40,908 nt of DNA from Lysobacter enzymogenes (GTDB lineage: Bacteria; Pseudomonadota; Gammaproteobacteria; Xanthomonadales; Xanthomonadaceae): positions 1 to 40,908 of the forward strand of contig NZ_FNOG01000007.1 of the NCBI RefSeq assembly GCF_900106525.1, given 5' to 3'. Below, one piece after another: positions 1-12,686 of the stretch (positions within the stretch are counted from its first letter, which is position 1; each line of letters begins with the position of its first letter). Below the pieces are notes generated by a model. It saw nothing but the letters and a program-made list of their open reading frames with translations, did not search any database and was not told the origin of the DNA. The position numbers and the translations under genes were made by a program.

Positions 1-8
1 CGCGGGGA

Positions 9-64
9 TGCGCCACACAGGCCATCCATGGCCTGGGTGGCGCACGGCGCACATCCTGTGCGCC
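9..64. repeat. nested imperfect palindromes at the left edge
   Basis: Two adjacent inverted repeats are visible. The first has outer arms TGCGCCAC (9-16) and GTGGCGCA (37-44) and inner arms CAGGCCAT (18-25) and ATGGCCTG (28-35). The second is GGCGCACA (46-53), a 3-nt loop and TGTGCGCC (57-64). The rest of 1-226 has no gene that I can support; 121-155 is a CAA/GCAATA-rich low-complexity stretch. The palindromes could be the end of a repeat or terminator belonging to a gene left of the window. Confidence 0.6.
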
Positions 65-173
65 GCCCTTCGGGTCTCTGATTGCCTGTGGCGAGTTCGG
101 GGCGGCGGGGGGAGCGAAGAGCAATAGCAATAGCAACAACGGCAACAGCAAACTCGTTTGTCCCGCCCAAACG

Positions 174-204
174 AAAAAAGCCGCGGCTTTCGCCGCGGCC
201 TTTT
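174..204 (-). terminator. rho-independent terminator of the DUF885 gene
   Basis: Stem GCCGCGG (180-186) pairs with CCGCGGC (193-199) around a 6-nt loop. Read on the minus strand it is followed by a run of six T (complement of A 174-179). It lies about 25 bp past the stop codon at 227, so it is well placed to end the minus-strand transcript. A four-T run on the other side makes weak bidirectional action possible. Confidence 0.8.
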
Positions 205-226
205 CGTACTCATCTCGCAAGAACGC

Positions 227-2023
227 TTACTGCCCCTTGCGCTTGGGCACATACTCCTCCTGCACCGCCTTGGCCAACAACGCCGGCGGCAGCAGCCCCT
301 GGTCGAGCAGGAAGTTGTTGAAACCCTGGCGGTCGAACTTGTCGCCCAGCGCCAGCTCGGTGCCCATGCGCAATTCCAGGATCCGGCTATAACCGTAGAA
401 GTAGCTGCCGGCCTGCCCGGGCATGTTGAACATGTAACGGTCCAGCTCCTGCTTGGTCATCGCCTCGGAGAAACCGACCTGCTCGCGCAGCACCTTGCCG
501 GCGCTGGCGCGGTCGGTCAGGCCCAGGTTGAGCATGGGGTCGAGGATCGCGCGCGCCGCGCGCAACAGGCGGAACTGCAGCGCGATCAGCTGACCGTCCA
601 GCGGCTCGTAAGGCACCATCTCGGCCTCGGCGTACAGCGCCCAGCCTTCGACGTTGACCGAGTTGAACGCGAACAGCGAGCGCGCCAGCGATACGCCGCG
701 TTCGACCATCGCGGTGAACTGCAGCTCGTGGCCGGGCCGGCCCTCGTGCGCCGACAGCGTCCACGCCGCCGATTCGTAGTTGAAATCGTCGTACTTCAGC
801 GCCTTGCCATCGGGGCTGGGCACCGCCACCGGCAGCACGAACTGGCCCTGCTGACCGGTGTTGCCGACCAACTGCGCCGGCAGGAAGTGCGGCGCCGGCT
901 GCGCCGCCGATTCGGCCTCGCTGCCCAGGCGCATCACCATCGGCCGCTGCGGCACGTCGACGATCTTTTCCTTGCGGATGATCGGATCGATCGCGTCGAT
1001 GATCTTGCGATAGCGGCCTTCGAGCTGATCGTTGGGAATGGTGTCGCGCTTGAGCGCCTCGATCACCGCCACGTAGTCGTGCGGATCGGCGACCTTCAGG
1101 CCCTTGGCCTGCACCACCAGCGGCGCCAGCTGGCGCATCGCCGCGCGGGTTTCCATGAACTCGACCTGGGCGCGGCGGATCAGCATCTGCGGTTCGACGT
1201 CGATGCCGAACTGCTTGAGCCCGAACGCGTACAGCTCCTCGGGCAGGCGCGCATCGGTGCGCGCCTTCGGCAGCACCTGCTCGCGCGTCCACTTGCCGTA
1301 GTCGCGCAGCTGCGTCTCCATCGCCTTGAGCGCGGGCTCGGCGCCGGCGATCTTGTACTTGACGAACAGCTTGCGGATGCCGGCGACGTAGGTGTCGACG
1401 TTGGCCAGCGCCTGCTCGACCTCGAGCTTGCTCGGCGGCAGCAGCGCGGTGTTGCTCAGCCGCTCCTCGTAACGCGCGCGCGCCAGCGCGGTCAGCGGCT
1501 GGCTGCCCGGCGCCTGGCCGACGTACGCCTGCAGGCGCGCCAGCGCCTTGGCCCGGCGCGCCGGGTCGATCTGGTCGGTCAGCAGCGCGTTGAGGCCCGA
1601 GAACACCGTCTGCGGCGCGTCGAACCACGGCAGCATCAGCTTCTCGTTGAGCTCGCTGCCCTGCACGCTCTGGTCGATCGCGCCGAGCAGGATCTCCAGG
1701 TCCTGGCGCACGTTGGCGTCGCGCTCGAGTTCGAGCTTCTCCTGCAACTGCGCGCGCGCCTTGGCCAGCGCTGCGCGGTAGCGCTCGTTCACGCCGGGAC
1801 GCAGGTCGGTGACCTTGTCGTCGTAGCCGGGAATGCCGAAGAACGAGAAGCCTTCCGGGGCGAAATCGGCCTGGGCCTTGATCAGGATCTTGGTGTATTC
1901 GTTGCTTTGGGCGACCCAGGCCGGCGCCGGCTTGGCCGCGCTCTTGGCCGCGGCGGCCGGTGCGGCGGCGGCGAGGGCGGGGGCGCACAGCGCCAGGGCG
2001 ATTGCGAGGACGAGCGGTTTCAT
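227..2023 (-). CDS. DUF885 family secreted hydrolase (putative peptidase)
   Basis: 598 residues. Starts MKPLVLAIALALCAPALAAA, a clear Sec signal peptide, with an AAGGG ribosome site about 9 nt upstream of the ATG at 2023; a longer reading frame exists but would bury the signal peptide. The body matches DUF885 (Pfam PF05960) over nearly its full length, including the signature segment AHEGRPGHELQF near residue 400, whose His and Glu residues resemble a zinc-peptidase site. Members are thought to be carboxypeptidase-like, but the substrate is unknown. It is predicted to be periplasmic. It is the last gene of a minus-strand run (GST, DPP IV, Coa1-like, DUF885) with gaps of 70-115 bp, and is followed by a hairpin terminator. 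Family assignment is firm; the enzymatic role is inferred. Confidence 0.9.
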   Translation of the reverse strand: MKPLVLAIALALCAPALAAAAPAAAAKSAAKPAPAWVAQSNEYTKILIKAQADFAPEGFSFFGIPGYDDKVTDLRPGVNERYRAALAKARAQLQEKLELERDANVRQDLEILLGAIDQSVQGSELNEKLMLPWFDAPQTVFSGLNALLTDQIDPARRAKALARLQAYVGQAPGSQPLTALARARYEERLSNTALLPPSKLEVEQALANVDTYVAGIRKLFVKYKIAGAEPALKAMETQLRDYGKWTREQVLPKARTDARLPEELYAFGLKQFGIDVEPQMLIRRAQVEFMETRAAMRQLAPLVVQAKGLKVADPHDYVAVIEALKRDTIPNDQLEGRYRKIIDAIDPIIRKEKIVDVPQRPMVMRLGSEAESAAQPAPHFLPAQLVGNTGQQGQFVLPVAVPSPDGKALKYDDFNYESAAWTLSAHEGRPGHELQFTAMVERGVSLARSLFAFNSVNVEGWALYAEAEMVPYEPLDGQLIALQFRLLRAARAILDPMLNLGLTDRASAGKVLREQVGFSEAMTKQELDRYMFNMPGQAGSYFYGYSRILELRMGTELALGDKFDRQGFNNFLLDQGLLPPALLAKAVQEEYVPKRKGQ

Positions 2024-2138
2024 GGCGGCGACCCTTGTCGTGAGAACGCGAAGGAAGAACGGCGGCGCGCAGCGCGCGGCGCCCGCCAGCATCGGCCCCG
2101 CGCCGGCGCCGGCCAAGCGCCGAAGGTCATGCGGCGGC

Positions 2139-2561
2139 TCAATGGTCGACGTCGCGGCGCAAGTCGACGCGATCGCGCGGCGGCCCGTCGGTCTCGCCCT
2201 GCAGGCGCTGGTAACGCCACAGGCCGTCGGTGAACACGCCCTGCACGTCGACCGTGCCGGTGCCGCGCGGCCCCTGCAGGAACACCAGGAACGCGGCGCG
2301 GCCCTGCTCGCGCTGCTCGACCATGCCCAGCGGAATCCAGCGCGTGCCGATCGGCTCGCCCAGCGCGCGGGTCATGCGCTCGTCGCCGCGCACCCGCTCC
2401 ATCGCCTCGCGATAGGGCGCGGTGTTCTTGACCGAAGACATCACCACGTACATGACGCCGACGCCGATGGCCATCGACAGCGCCATCATCACCACGAAAC
2501 TCAGCACCAGCATCAACAGCCAGTGGCGTTGCACCCAGGGCTTGCGGTATTGCGCGTTCAT
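2139..2561 (-). CDS. Coa1-like single-pass membrane protein
   Basis: 140 residues starting MNAQYRKPWV, with AAGGA about 10 nt upstream of the ATG. One hydrophobic helix (about residues 13-40) follows a short cytoplasmic N-terminus. The soluble part contains YREAMERVRGDERMTRALG, then EPIG, the pattern of the cytochrome oxidase assembly factor Coa1 family (PF08695: repeated residues, then LG.PI). Bacterial Coa1-like proteins are common, uncharacterised and usually not next to oxidase genes. Here it lies between two exported hydrolases, 70 bp after dipeptidyl peptidase IV and 115 bp before DUF885. A role in oxidase assembly is not supported by context. The gene is certain; the family match is moderate. 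Confidence 0.85.
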   Translation of the reverse strand: MNAQYRKPWVQRHWLLMLVLSFVVMMALSMAIGVGVMYVVMSSVKNTAPYREAMERVRGDERMTRALGEPIGTRWIPLGMVEQREQGRAAFLVFLQGPRGTGTVDVQGVFTDGLWRYQRLQGETDGPPRDRVDLRRDVDH

Positions 2562-2631
2562 CGCGTCGAAGTCCTTGTCGTCGGTTCGATGTAGTCGGGC
2601 GGTCTTGCCGGCGCGGCCGCGCCGCACGCGC

Positions 2632-6580
<3,949 letters not shown>

Positions 6581-6621
6581 TTCGTTCGGATTGCGTGCGG
6601 GTTGCGCCGTAGTTGGATCGG

Positions 6622-6704
6622 CGCGGTCGCAGCTTGCGCAGCTCCTACAGGGGCTGCGGCAGGTTTCGTATCCGACTGTAGGAGCGGCGCAAGCCGCGAC
6701 CGCG
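6622..6704. repeat. REP pair (BIME) between convergent genes
   Basis: Two inverted copies of a palindromic unit of the GTAGGAGCGGCGCAAGCC type: one in reverse orientation (about 6622-6650) and one forward (about 6677-6704), separated by about 26 bp. It lies between the stop codons of two convergent genes (6580 and 6730). Each unit can fold as a hairpin and the pair as a larger cruciform. Confidence 0.9.
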
Positions 6705-6729
6705 ACAACACAACTGCGACGAACCTCGC

Positions 6730-7761
6730 CTAGTCGTCGCCATCCACCGCCGACGACCGCACCGCCACCGCCGCGCGCGGCCCCATGATCGCCGCGCGCA
6801 GCCGCGCCTTGGCCGGATCCGGCGAAAACGTCAGCTGTTCGCCCTCGGCGTCGATCCCCAGCGCGGCGTAATCGGCTTGCAGCGATGGAAATCCGGTCAT
6901 CGCCGCGTGCCGCGCATATGCCCGCGCGATCGTGCCGCCGCCGCCGGCGCGGTCGAGTGCGGCGACGAATTCTTCCGGCGTGGCCCGGCTGTCTTCGCGC
7001 AGGCAGCATTGCGAATACGCCGCCAGCACTTGGTCCAGGCTGCGGCCGCGTTCGCGCCGCAGGGCCAGGTCCGCGTCCAGCCAGAACGCCGCGCCGGCCC
7101 AGTAGATGCGCATGGTGGCGCCGCGGCGCCAGCCGATTTCGTCCATGCGCGGGCCTGCGCCCGCGTCGCGGCCGCGGCGGAAACCGCCGTCCAGCCGCCG
7201 CCAGGCTTCCTCGCCGTCGAGCAGCCCGATGCGCGCGCGCAGCACGTTCTGGTAATAGCTGGCCAGGCCTTCGGCCAGCCAGCGGCCGGCGTCGCCGAGA
7301 TAGGGATGGAACAGGTGCGAGAGCTCGTGCACCGCGGTCCAGTCGGCGCGCAGTTCTTCGCTGCCGGCGTCGTCGCGCACGAACAGCAGCACCGACACGC
7401 CGTCCTCGCGCACGGTCTGGCCCCACGGCACCGGGCTCGGGTCGCGGCCGCGTCGCGGCACCAGCCGCACGCGCACCGTCGCCTCGCGCAGCGGGAAGCG
7501 CCCGAACGCACTGAGCTGGGCGCGCACGCACTCGGCCAGCCAGGCGTGCAATTGATCGGCGCGGGCTGGGTCGGGCGGGTTTTCGACGATCACCCGCAGG
7601 CGGCCGTCGCCGACGCGCAGCACCCGTTCGTTGGCCGCGCTCGCCGCCACCGCGGCGGCGGGGGCTTGCGCGGCGACCGGTATCGCCCAGGCCAGCGCGA
7701 GCGCGGCCAGACAGGCGCAGGCTTGCCGGATCGGCCCACAACGCGGATGCATCCGGGTCAT
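6730..7761 (-). CDS. Exported HExxH metallopeptidase-like protein (gluzincin type)
   Basis: 343 residues. The ATG at 7761 was chosen because GAGG sits 5 nt upstream; a GTG two codons earlier is possible. An N-terminal hydrophobic segment (about residues 14-33, ending AIPVAAQA) looks like a signal peptide. The active site is His145-Glu146-x-x-His149 in AVHELSHLFHPYL, with a third ligand Glu164 in RWLAEGLASYYQN, the HExxH...E arrangement of gluzincins with the WLxEGLAsYY pattern seen in M1/M61-related and peptidase-MA-like proteins. Substrate unknown. It is divergent from uvrD with only 53 bp between the starts and convergent with the YqhA-family gene. Fold and catalytic type are well supported; the exact family is not assigned. 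Confidence 0.85.
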   Translation of the reverse strand: MTRMHPRCGPIRQACACLAALALAWAIPVAAQAPAAAVAASAANERVLRVGDGRLRVIVENPPDPARADQLHAWLAECVRAQLSAFGRFPLREATVRVRLVPRRGRDPSPVPWGQTVREDGVSVLLFVRDDAGSEELRADWTAVHELSHLFHPYLGDAGRWLAEGLASYYQNVLRARIGLLDGEEAWRRLDGGFRRGRDAGAGPRMDEIGWRRGATMRIYWAGAAFWLDADLALRRERGRSLDQVLAAYSQCCLREDSRATPEEFVAALDRAGGGGTIARAYARHAAMTGFPSLQADYAALGIDAEGEQLTFSPDPAKARLRAAIMGPRAAVAVRSSAVDGDD

Positions 7762-7802
7762 CGCCACCTCGCCGCGCGGCCGGGTTCCCGCGCCTGGACC
7801 GC

Positions 7803-7808
7803 TACAAT
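7803..7808 (+). promoter_or_regulatory. -10 box of uvrD, predicted leaderless start
   Basis: The hexamer TACAAT ends 6 nt before the ATG at 7815. A transcription start 7 nt past the hexamer would fall on the A of the start codon, and there is no ribosome site in the gap. No convincing -35 element is visible. Confidence 0.55.
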
Positions 7809-7814
7809 AGCCGC

Positions 7815-9992
7815 ATGGACGTATCGCATTTGCTCGACGCTCTCAATCCGGCCCAGCGCGAAGCCGTTTCGGCGCCGCCGGGGCATTATCTGGTCCTCGC
7901 CGGCGCCGGCAGCGGCAAGACCCGGGTGCTGACCCACCGCATCGCCTGGCTCAACGAAGTGCTCGGCGTGCCGACCCACGGCATCCTCGCGGTGACCTTT
8001 ACGAACAAAGCCGCCGGCGAGATGCGCGCGCGCGTCGACGCGCAGCTCGCGCGCGGCGCCCGCGGCATGTGGATCGGCACTTTCCACGGCCTGGCCCACC
8101 GCCTGCTGCGCCTGCACTGGCAGGAGGCCAAGCTGCCGGAAGGCTTCCAGGTGCTCGACAGCGACGACCAACTGCGCCTGGTCAAGCGCGTGGTGCAGGC
8201 GCTGGAACTGGACGAAACCCGCTTCCCGCCGCGCCAGATCGCGTGGTGGATCAACGCGCAGAAGGACGAGGGCCGGCGCCCGCGCAACATCCAGCCCGGC
8301 GGCGACGACTGGCAGGATGTGATGCTGCGCTGCTACGAGGCCTACCAGGAGCGCTGCGAGCGCGCCGGCCTGGTCGACTTCGCCGAACTGCTGCTGCGCG
8401 CGCATGAGCTACTGCGCGATAACGCCGCGCTGCTGGCGCATTACCGGACGCGCTTCCGCGAGATTTTGGTCGACGAGTTCCAGGACACCAACGCGATCCA
8501 GTACGCGTTCGTGCGCGTGCTCGCCGGCGACAGCGGCCACGTGTTCGTGGTCGGCGACGACGATCAGGCCATCTACGGCTGGCGCGGCGCCAAGGTCGAG
8601 AACGTGCAGCGCTTCCTGCGCGATTTCCCCGACGCCCAGACCATCCGCCTGGAGCAGAACTACCGCTCCAGCGGCAACATCCTCGAGGCCGCCAACGCGG
8701 TCATCGCCCACAACCCCGACCGCCTGGGCAAGAAGCTGTGGACCGACACCGGCCACGGCGAATCGATCGACCTGTATGCGGCCTACAACGAGATGGATGA
8801 GGCGCGCTTCGTGGTCGAGCGCCTGCGCCAGTGGGTGCGCGACGGCGGCAGCTACGGCGATGTCGCCGTGCTCTACCGCAGCAACGCCCAGTCGCGCGCG
8901 TTCGAAGAGGCGCTGCTGTCCGAGCAGGTGCCTTACCGCGTCTACGGCGGCCAGCGCTTCTTCGAGCGCGCCGAAATCAAGGACACCCTGGCCTATCTGC
9001 GCCTGATCGCCAACCGCGCCGACGATGCCGCGTTCGAACGCGCGGTCAACACGCCCACCCGCGGCATCGGCGAGCGCACGCTGGACGAGGTGCGCAAGCG
9101 CGCCCGCACCGATGCGGTGCCGCTGTGGGAAGGCGCGCGCCGGGTCGCCGGCGAGACCGTGCTGGCCGCGCGCGCGCGCAACGCCCTGGCCGGCTTCGCG
9201 CTGATGATCGACACCATGCAGGCCGACGTGGCCGAAATGCCGCTGCAGGAAAAGATCGACCACGTGCTGCAGCGCTCGGGCCTGCGCGACCACTACGCCA
9301 ACGAGTCGCGCGGCCAGCTCGACTCGCGCACCGACAACCTCGACGAACTGGTCTCGGTGGCTTCGCGCTTCAGCCGCAGCGACGAGGACGAGGCCGCGCA
9401 GATGCCCGAACTGATCGCGTTCCTGAGCTACGCCGCGCTCGAAGCCGGCGAAGGCCAGGCCCAGGCCGACGAGGACGGCGTGCAGCTGATGACCCTGCAC
9501 AGCGCCAAGGGCCTGGAATTCCCGCTGGTGTTCCTCGGCGGGCTGGAAGAGGGATTGTTCCCGAGCGGGCGTTCGACCGAGGAATCCGGGCGTCTGGAAG
9601 AGGAGCGCCGCCTCGCCTACGTGGGCATCACCCGCGCGCGCGAGAAGCTGGTGCTGAGCTACGCCGAGACCCGCCGCATCCACGGCATGGACATGTACGG
9701 GGTGCCCTCGCGCTTCCTGCGCGAGATCCCGTCGCCGCTGCTCAACGAAGTGCGGCCGAAGGTGCAGGTGTCGCGGCCGATGTACCGCGCCGCGCCGCGC
9801 CGCGACATGGGCCACGCGCGCATCGACGAGTCGCCGATCAAGCTCGGCGCGCAGGTGCGCCACGGCACCTTCGGCGTCGGCACGGTGACCGACTACGAAG
9901 GCGACGGCGCGCATGCGCGGGTGCAGGTCAACTTCGACGATGTCGGCAGCAAGTGGCTGGTGCTGGCGTATGCGAATCTGCAGCCGGCGTGA
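7815..9992 (+). CDS. uvrD: DNA helicase II (UvrD)
   Basis: 725 residues, full length for UvrD. Superfamily 1A motifs in order: Q-motif LNPAQREAV, Walker A GAGSGKTRVLTHR (about residues 31-43), GTFHGLAHRLLR, motif II VDEFQDTN, motif III GDDDQAIYGWRGA, motif IV EQNYRSS, motif V LMTLHSAKGLEF, motif VI YVGITRAREKL. The last 60 residues (VRHGTFGVGTV...NFDDVGSKWLVLAYANL) form the Tudor-like domain that contacts RNA polymerase. It unwinds DNA 3'-5' in nucleotide-excision and mismatch repair. A TACAAT box 6 nt before the ATG suggests a leaderless message. It is followed by a REP pair and the convergent TonB receptor gene. Confidence 0.97.
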   Translation: MDVSHLLDALNPAQREAVSAPPGHYLVLAGAGSGKTRVLTHRIAWLNEVLGVPTHGILAVTFTNKAAGEMRARVDAQLARGARGMWIGTFHGLAHRLLRLHWQEAKLPEGFQVLDSDDQLRLVKRVVQALELDETRFPPRQIAWWINAQKDEGRRPRNIQPGGDDWQDVMLRCYEAYQERCERAGLVDFAELLLRAHELLRDNAALLAHYRTRFREILVDEFQDTNAIQYAFVRVLAGDSGHVFVVGDDDQAIYGWRGAKVENVQRFLRDFPDAQTIRLEQNYRSSGNILEAANAVIAHNPDRLGKKLWTDTGHGESIDLYAAYNEMDEARFVVERLRQWVRDGGSYGDVAVLYRSNAQSRAFEEALLSEQVPYRVYGGQRFFERAEIKDTLAYLRLIANRADDAAFERAVNTPTRGIGERTLDEVRKRARTDAVPLWEGARRVAGETVLAARARNALAGFALMIDTMQADVAEMPLQEKIDHVLQRSGLRDHYANESRGQLDSRTDNLDELVSVASRFSRSDEDEAAQMPELIAFLSYAALEAGEGQAQADEDGVQLMTLHSAKGLEFPLVFLGGLEEGLFPSGRSTEESGRLEEERRLAYVGITRAREKLVLSYAETRRIHGMDMYGVPSRFLREIPSPLLNEVRPKVQVSRPMYRAAPRRDMGHARIDESPIKLGAQVRHGTFGVGTVTDYEGDGAHARVQVNFDDVGSKWLVLAYANLQPA

Positions 9993-10023
9993 GCGCGGGT
10001 GGCTGACGCGGTAGCCGTGGTTT

Positions 10024-10104
10024 CGCGGTCGCGGCTTGCGCCGCTCCTACAGGGGCTTCGGATCGGTCCGGGCTACCTGTAGGAGCGGCGCAAGCCGCGA
10101 CCGC
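10024..10104. repeat. REP pair, near-perfect 30-nt inverted repeat
   Basis: Left arm 10024-10053 and right arm 10076-10104 are almost exact reverse complements, both of the GGCGCAAGCC type, with a 22-bp spacer. It fills the gap between the convergent uvrD (ends 9992) and the TonB receptor (ends 10161). It could form a long stem in transcripts from either side. Confidence 0.92.
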
Positions 10105-10160
10105 CATCCTTCAACTACCGCGAAACCGATCGCGCGCGAACGCCCACACGCCGGTCCGCC

Positions 10161-12512
10161 TCAGAACGCGTACCGCACCGTCAACTGATACACCGGCCCC
10201 GCCGTCTCGGTCTCGCGCTCGTACTCGTCGTAATCGCGACCGACCTGGTCGCCGAAGGTGTCGAACTTGTGGAACGCCTCGTCCTTCGAGGCGTCGAGCA
10301 GGTTCGACCCGGTCAGCCGCACCGCGATCTGCGAGCCGAAGCGCTTCTCCACGAACGCTTCCAGGTCCGCGCCGTAGTCGGTGCTGACTTCCTCGCCGAG
10401 CACGCGTGAGTACGCGCCGCCCTGGCGCCGGTAGCTCGCGCCGAACGACACGCCCCACTCGGGCAGGTCCTGGATGAAACCGACGTTGAGCACGAAGCGC
10501 GGCTGGTTGTTGAAGCGGCGCTTGCCGAATTCGTCCTCGACTTCGCTGTCCAGCCACGAGTAGTTGAGGAACACGCCGGTGTGCTCCAGCCCTAGCGCGG
10601 TCAGCGGCGTGGACAGGTCGAACTCGGCGCCCCAGGCCGCGCCGTCGCCGACGTTGGCGGCGGTGAACAGGAAGCTGTCCGGATCGAACGCCGGATAGCC
10701 CGGCGTGGCCGGGCCGGCGCCGGGGTGCTCGTCGAGGAATTCCTCGACTGCTTCTTCGTGGTCTTCGAGAGACTTCGCGCTCGGCCGGCCGGTGCCGGCG
10801 ATCTCGATCAGGTCGCGCACCTTGCGGTAGAACAGGTTCAGCCCGACCACGCCGCGGCGGCCGAGCCGGCGCTCGTAGCCCAGGTCCAGGCCCCACGCGG
10901 TTTCCGGGCGCAGCAGCGGGTTGCCGACGAAATCGTTGTCGCCGTACTCGCCTTCCAGGGTCAGCGGCAGCAGCTTGTCGAAGTCCGGCCGGCGCACGGT
11001 GCGCGCCAGCGAGGCGCTGAAGCGGTCGTGCTCGGTCGTGTTGAAGCGCAGATGCGCCGAGGGCAGCAGCAGGTTGTAGTCCTTGTCCTGGCGCAGCGCC
11101 GGCGCGTTCTCTTCGCTGCGCAGATCGATCTTGGCGCGGGTGGTTTCGTAGCGCAGGCCGGTTTCCCAATCCACGCGTCCGTTCTTGCCCGACAGCATCG
11201 CGTAGGGATCGGCGCGGCGCTCCTGGATGCGGCTGCGCTGATGGTCGAACTGCGCGTACGGCGGCAGCGGCTGGCCTTCCTTCTTGGCCTCGACTTCGCT
11301 GGTGCGCAGCGAGCTATCGCGGCGCTTGTCCACGCCGTCGACGCCGAATTCGAAGCCGGTCGCGCCGAACTCGCGCTTGTGCGCGAGCTTGAGGCTGAAC
11401 TCGCGGTCGCGCGCATCGGTGAGGATGCGGGTGCCTTCGAGGCCATCGAACGACGGCGGCGAATCCTCGTTGTCGTAGCCGGTTTCCTGTTCGGTGTCGA
11501 AGCGGTCGTCGTCGAAGCGGGCGTAGCCCAGGTCGATCTCGCTGCGGCCGCCGGCCATCGCGAACTCGTAGGACGCGCCCAGCACGAGGTTCTTCTGGTC
11601 GATGTCGACTTTCTGGTCGTTGACCGACAGCAGGCGCTCGCGCGCGCGGCTGGAGGCGTGGTCGTACTCGCGCGAATGCTCGGTCTCGGTGCGGTCGGTG
11701 CGCACGTAGAACCCGTCCAGGCGCAGCCGGCCGGCGCCGATATCGCGGGTGTAGGAGAGGTTGCCGGAGGTGTCGGTGCCGTCGCGCACGTCGCTCTGGT
11801 CTTCGCGGTCGACGAAGTCGCCGCCCGGCGCTTCGAAGCGGTCGCTGCGCTTGCGCTTGGGATTGTGCCGGCCCTGCACGTTGACCCCGCCGAGCAGGCG
11901 CCCGCCGGCGAATTCGCCGCTGCCGACCGCGCCGAGCACAGGCTTGGTCTTGCCGTCGTCGAAATGCATCGCGCCGGCGCGCAGGTAGCCGCCGTCGAAT
12001 TCGTAGGCATCGCGCAGGACGATGTTGAGCGCGCCGGCGACCGCATCGCCGGAGCGGTTGGCGCTGGGGCTGCGCACGATCTCGATGCGTTCGACCAGTT
12101 CGGCCGGAATGCGGTCGACATAGAATGAACGATCGCCGCCGGCGCCGGGCACCTTCTTGCCGTTGATCAGGATCTGGGTGTAGCCCGGATCCAGGCCGCG
12201 CAGGCGCGCGCCGTCGTATTCGAGCACGTCGGAGACGAAGCCGACGCTGGGCACGCGCTTGAGCATGTCGCCGACGGTCAGCGGTTCGAAGCGCTGGAAG
12301 TAGTCCAGGCCGTAGCTCAGCGTCGGCGCGGTGGCGTCGCTGCGGTCGCGATAGGCGATTTCGCCGGTCACGGTGACGCGGTCGAGCTCGGTGGCGCGGC
12401 GCTCGTTCTCGAGTTCGGCTTCGGCAGCCAGCGCGGGCGAACCGCAGGCGGCGAGCAGTGCGGCGCACAGCGCGTGATGGCGGCGGAACGGGGTGGACTG
12501 CAGGCTGCGCAT
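10161..12512 (-). CDS. TonB-dependent outer-membrane receptor (phytase-linked)
   Basis: 783 residues. The signal peptide ends near SPALA (about residue 29), followed by a TonB-box-like segment LDRVTVTGE, a plug domain (about residues 65-170: VGDMLKRVPSVGF..., RGLDPGYTQILINGKKVPG..., IPAELVERIEIVRSP) and a beta-barrel ending in YQLTVRYAF with the C-terminal Phe expected for outer-membrane insertion. There is no N-terminal STN signalling domain, so direct anti-sigma signalling is unlikely. The gene is divergent from the phytase-like lipoprotein gene across 174 bp. Co-location of such receptors with beta-propeller phytases is known in Proteobacteria, so transport of phytate, its breakdown products or a related ligand is inferred. 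A minus-strand TACAAC (12543-12548) about 30 nt before the start could be its -10 box. Confidence 0.92.
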   Translation of the reverse strand: MRSLQSTPFRRHHALCAALLAACGSPALAAEAELENERRATELDRVTVTGEIAYRDRSDATAPTLSYGLDYFQRFEPLTVGDMLKRVPSVGFVSDVLEYDGARLRGLDPGYTQILINGKKVPGAGGDRSFYVDRIPAELVERIEIVRSPSANRSGDAVAGALNIVLRDAYEFDGGYLRAGAMHFDDGKTKPVLGAVGSGEFAGGRLLGGVNVQGRHNPKRKRSDRFEAPGGDFVDREDQSDVRDGTDTSGNLSYTRDIGAGRLRLDGFYVRTDRTETEHSREYDHASSRARERLLSVNDQKVDIDQKNLVLGASYEFAMAGGRSEIDLGYARFDDDRFDTEQETGYDNEDSPPSFDGLEGTRILTDARDREFSLKLAHKREFGATGFEFGVDGVDKRRDSSLRTSEVEAKKEGQPLPPYAQFDHQRSRIQERRADPYAMLSGKNGRVDWETGLRYETTRAKIDLRSEENAPALRQDKDYNLLLPSAHLRFNTTEHDRFSASLARTVRRPDFDKLLPLTLEGEYGDNDFVGNPLLRPETAWGLDLGYERRLGRRGVVGLNLFYRKVRDLIEIAGTGRPSAKSLEDHEEAVEEFLDEHPGAGPATPGYPAFDPDSFLFTAANVGDGAAWGAEFDLSTPLTALGLEHTGVFLNYSWLDSEVEDEFGKRRFNNQPRFVLNVGFIQDLPEWGVSFGASYRRQGGAYSRVLGEEVSTDYGADLEAFVEKRFGSQIAVRLTGSNLLDASKDEAFHKFDTFGDQVGRDYDEYERETETAGPVYQLTVRYAF

Positions 12513-12686
12513 CGAAAACTCGCCGGGCGGAAGTTGGCGAGCGTTGTAAGTGCGGGCGATGGCAGCACGATGACCGCGGGCAGGCGCAAGCGACGAACGG
12601 CGCGCCTGTCATCAAAGCGGCACGCGCGGGTTTTATAACGACTCCGGGGGAAGGCCTTCGTCGTCTACGCAATCCGGGTATCGCGC
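12513..12686. promoter_or_regulatory. divergent promoter region, receptor / phytase
   Basis: This 174-bp gap holds both start regions. On the plus strand TATAAC (12634-12639) is a plausible -10 for the phytase gene. On the minus strand TACAAC (12548-12543) is a plausible -10 for the receptor. I see no clear PHO-box repeats. The arrangement would allow one regulator to control both genes. Confidence 0.45.

Noticed and set aside
158-2233. Long plus-strand open frame opposite the DUF885 gene
   Set aside because: Shadow frame from high GC bias: His/Arg/Gln-rich, no domains, opposite a well-matched gene. The same applies to long frames opposite polA (16150-18855), the ankyrin gene (31300-33240) and the effector (38537-40591).
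2139-2561. Coa1-like protein as part of a cytochrome oxidase locus
   Set aside because: No oxidase subunit or haem-copper assembly gene is nearby; the cytochrome bd genes are over 22 kb away and do not use Coa1.
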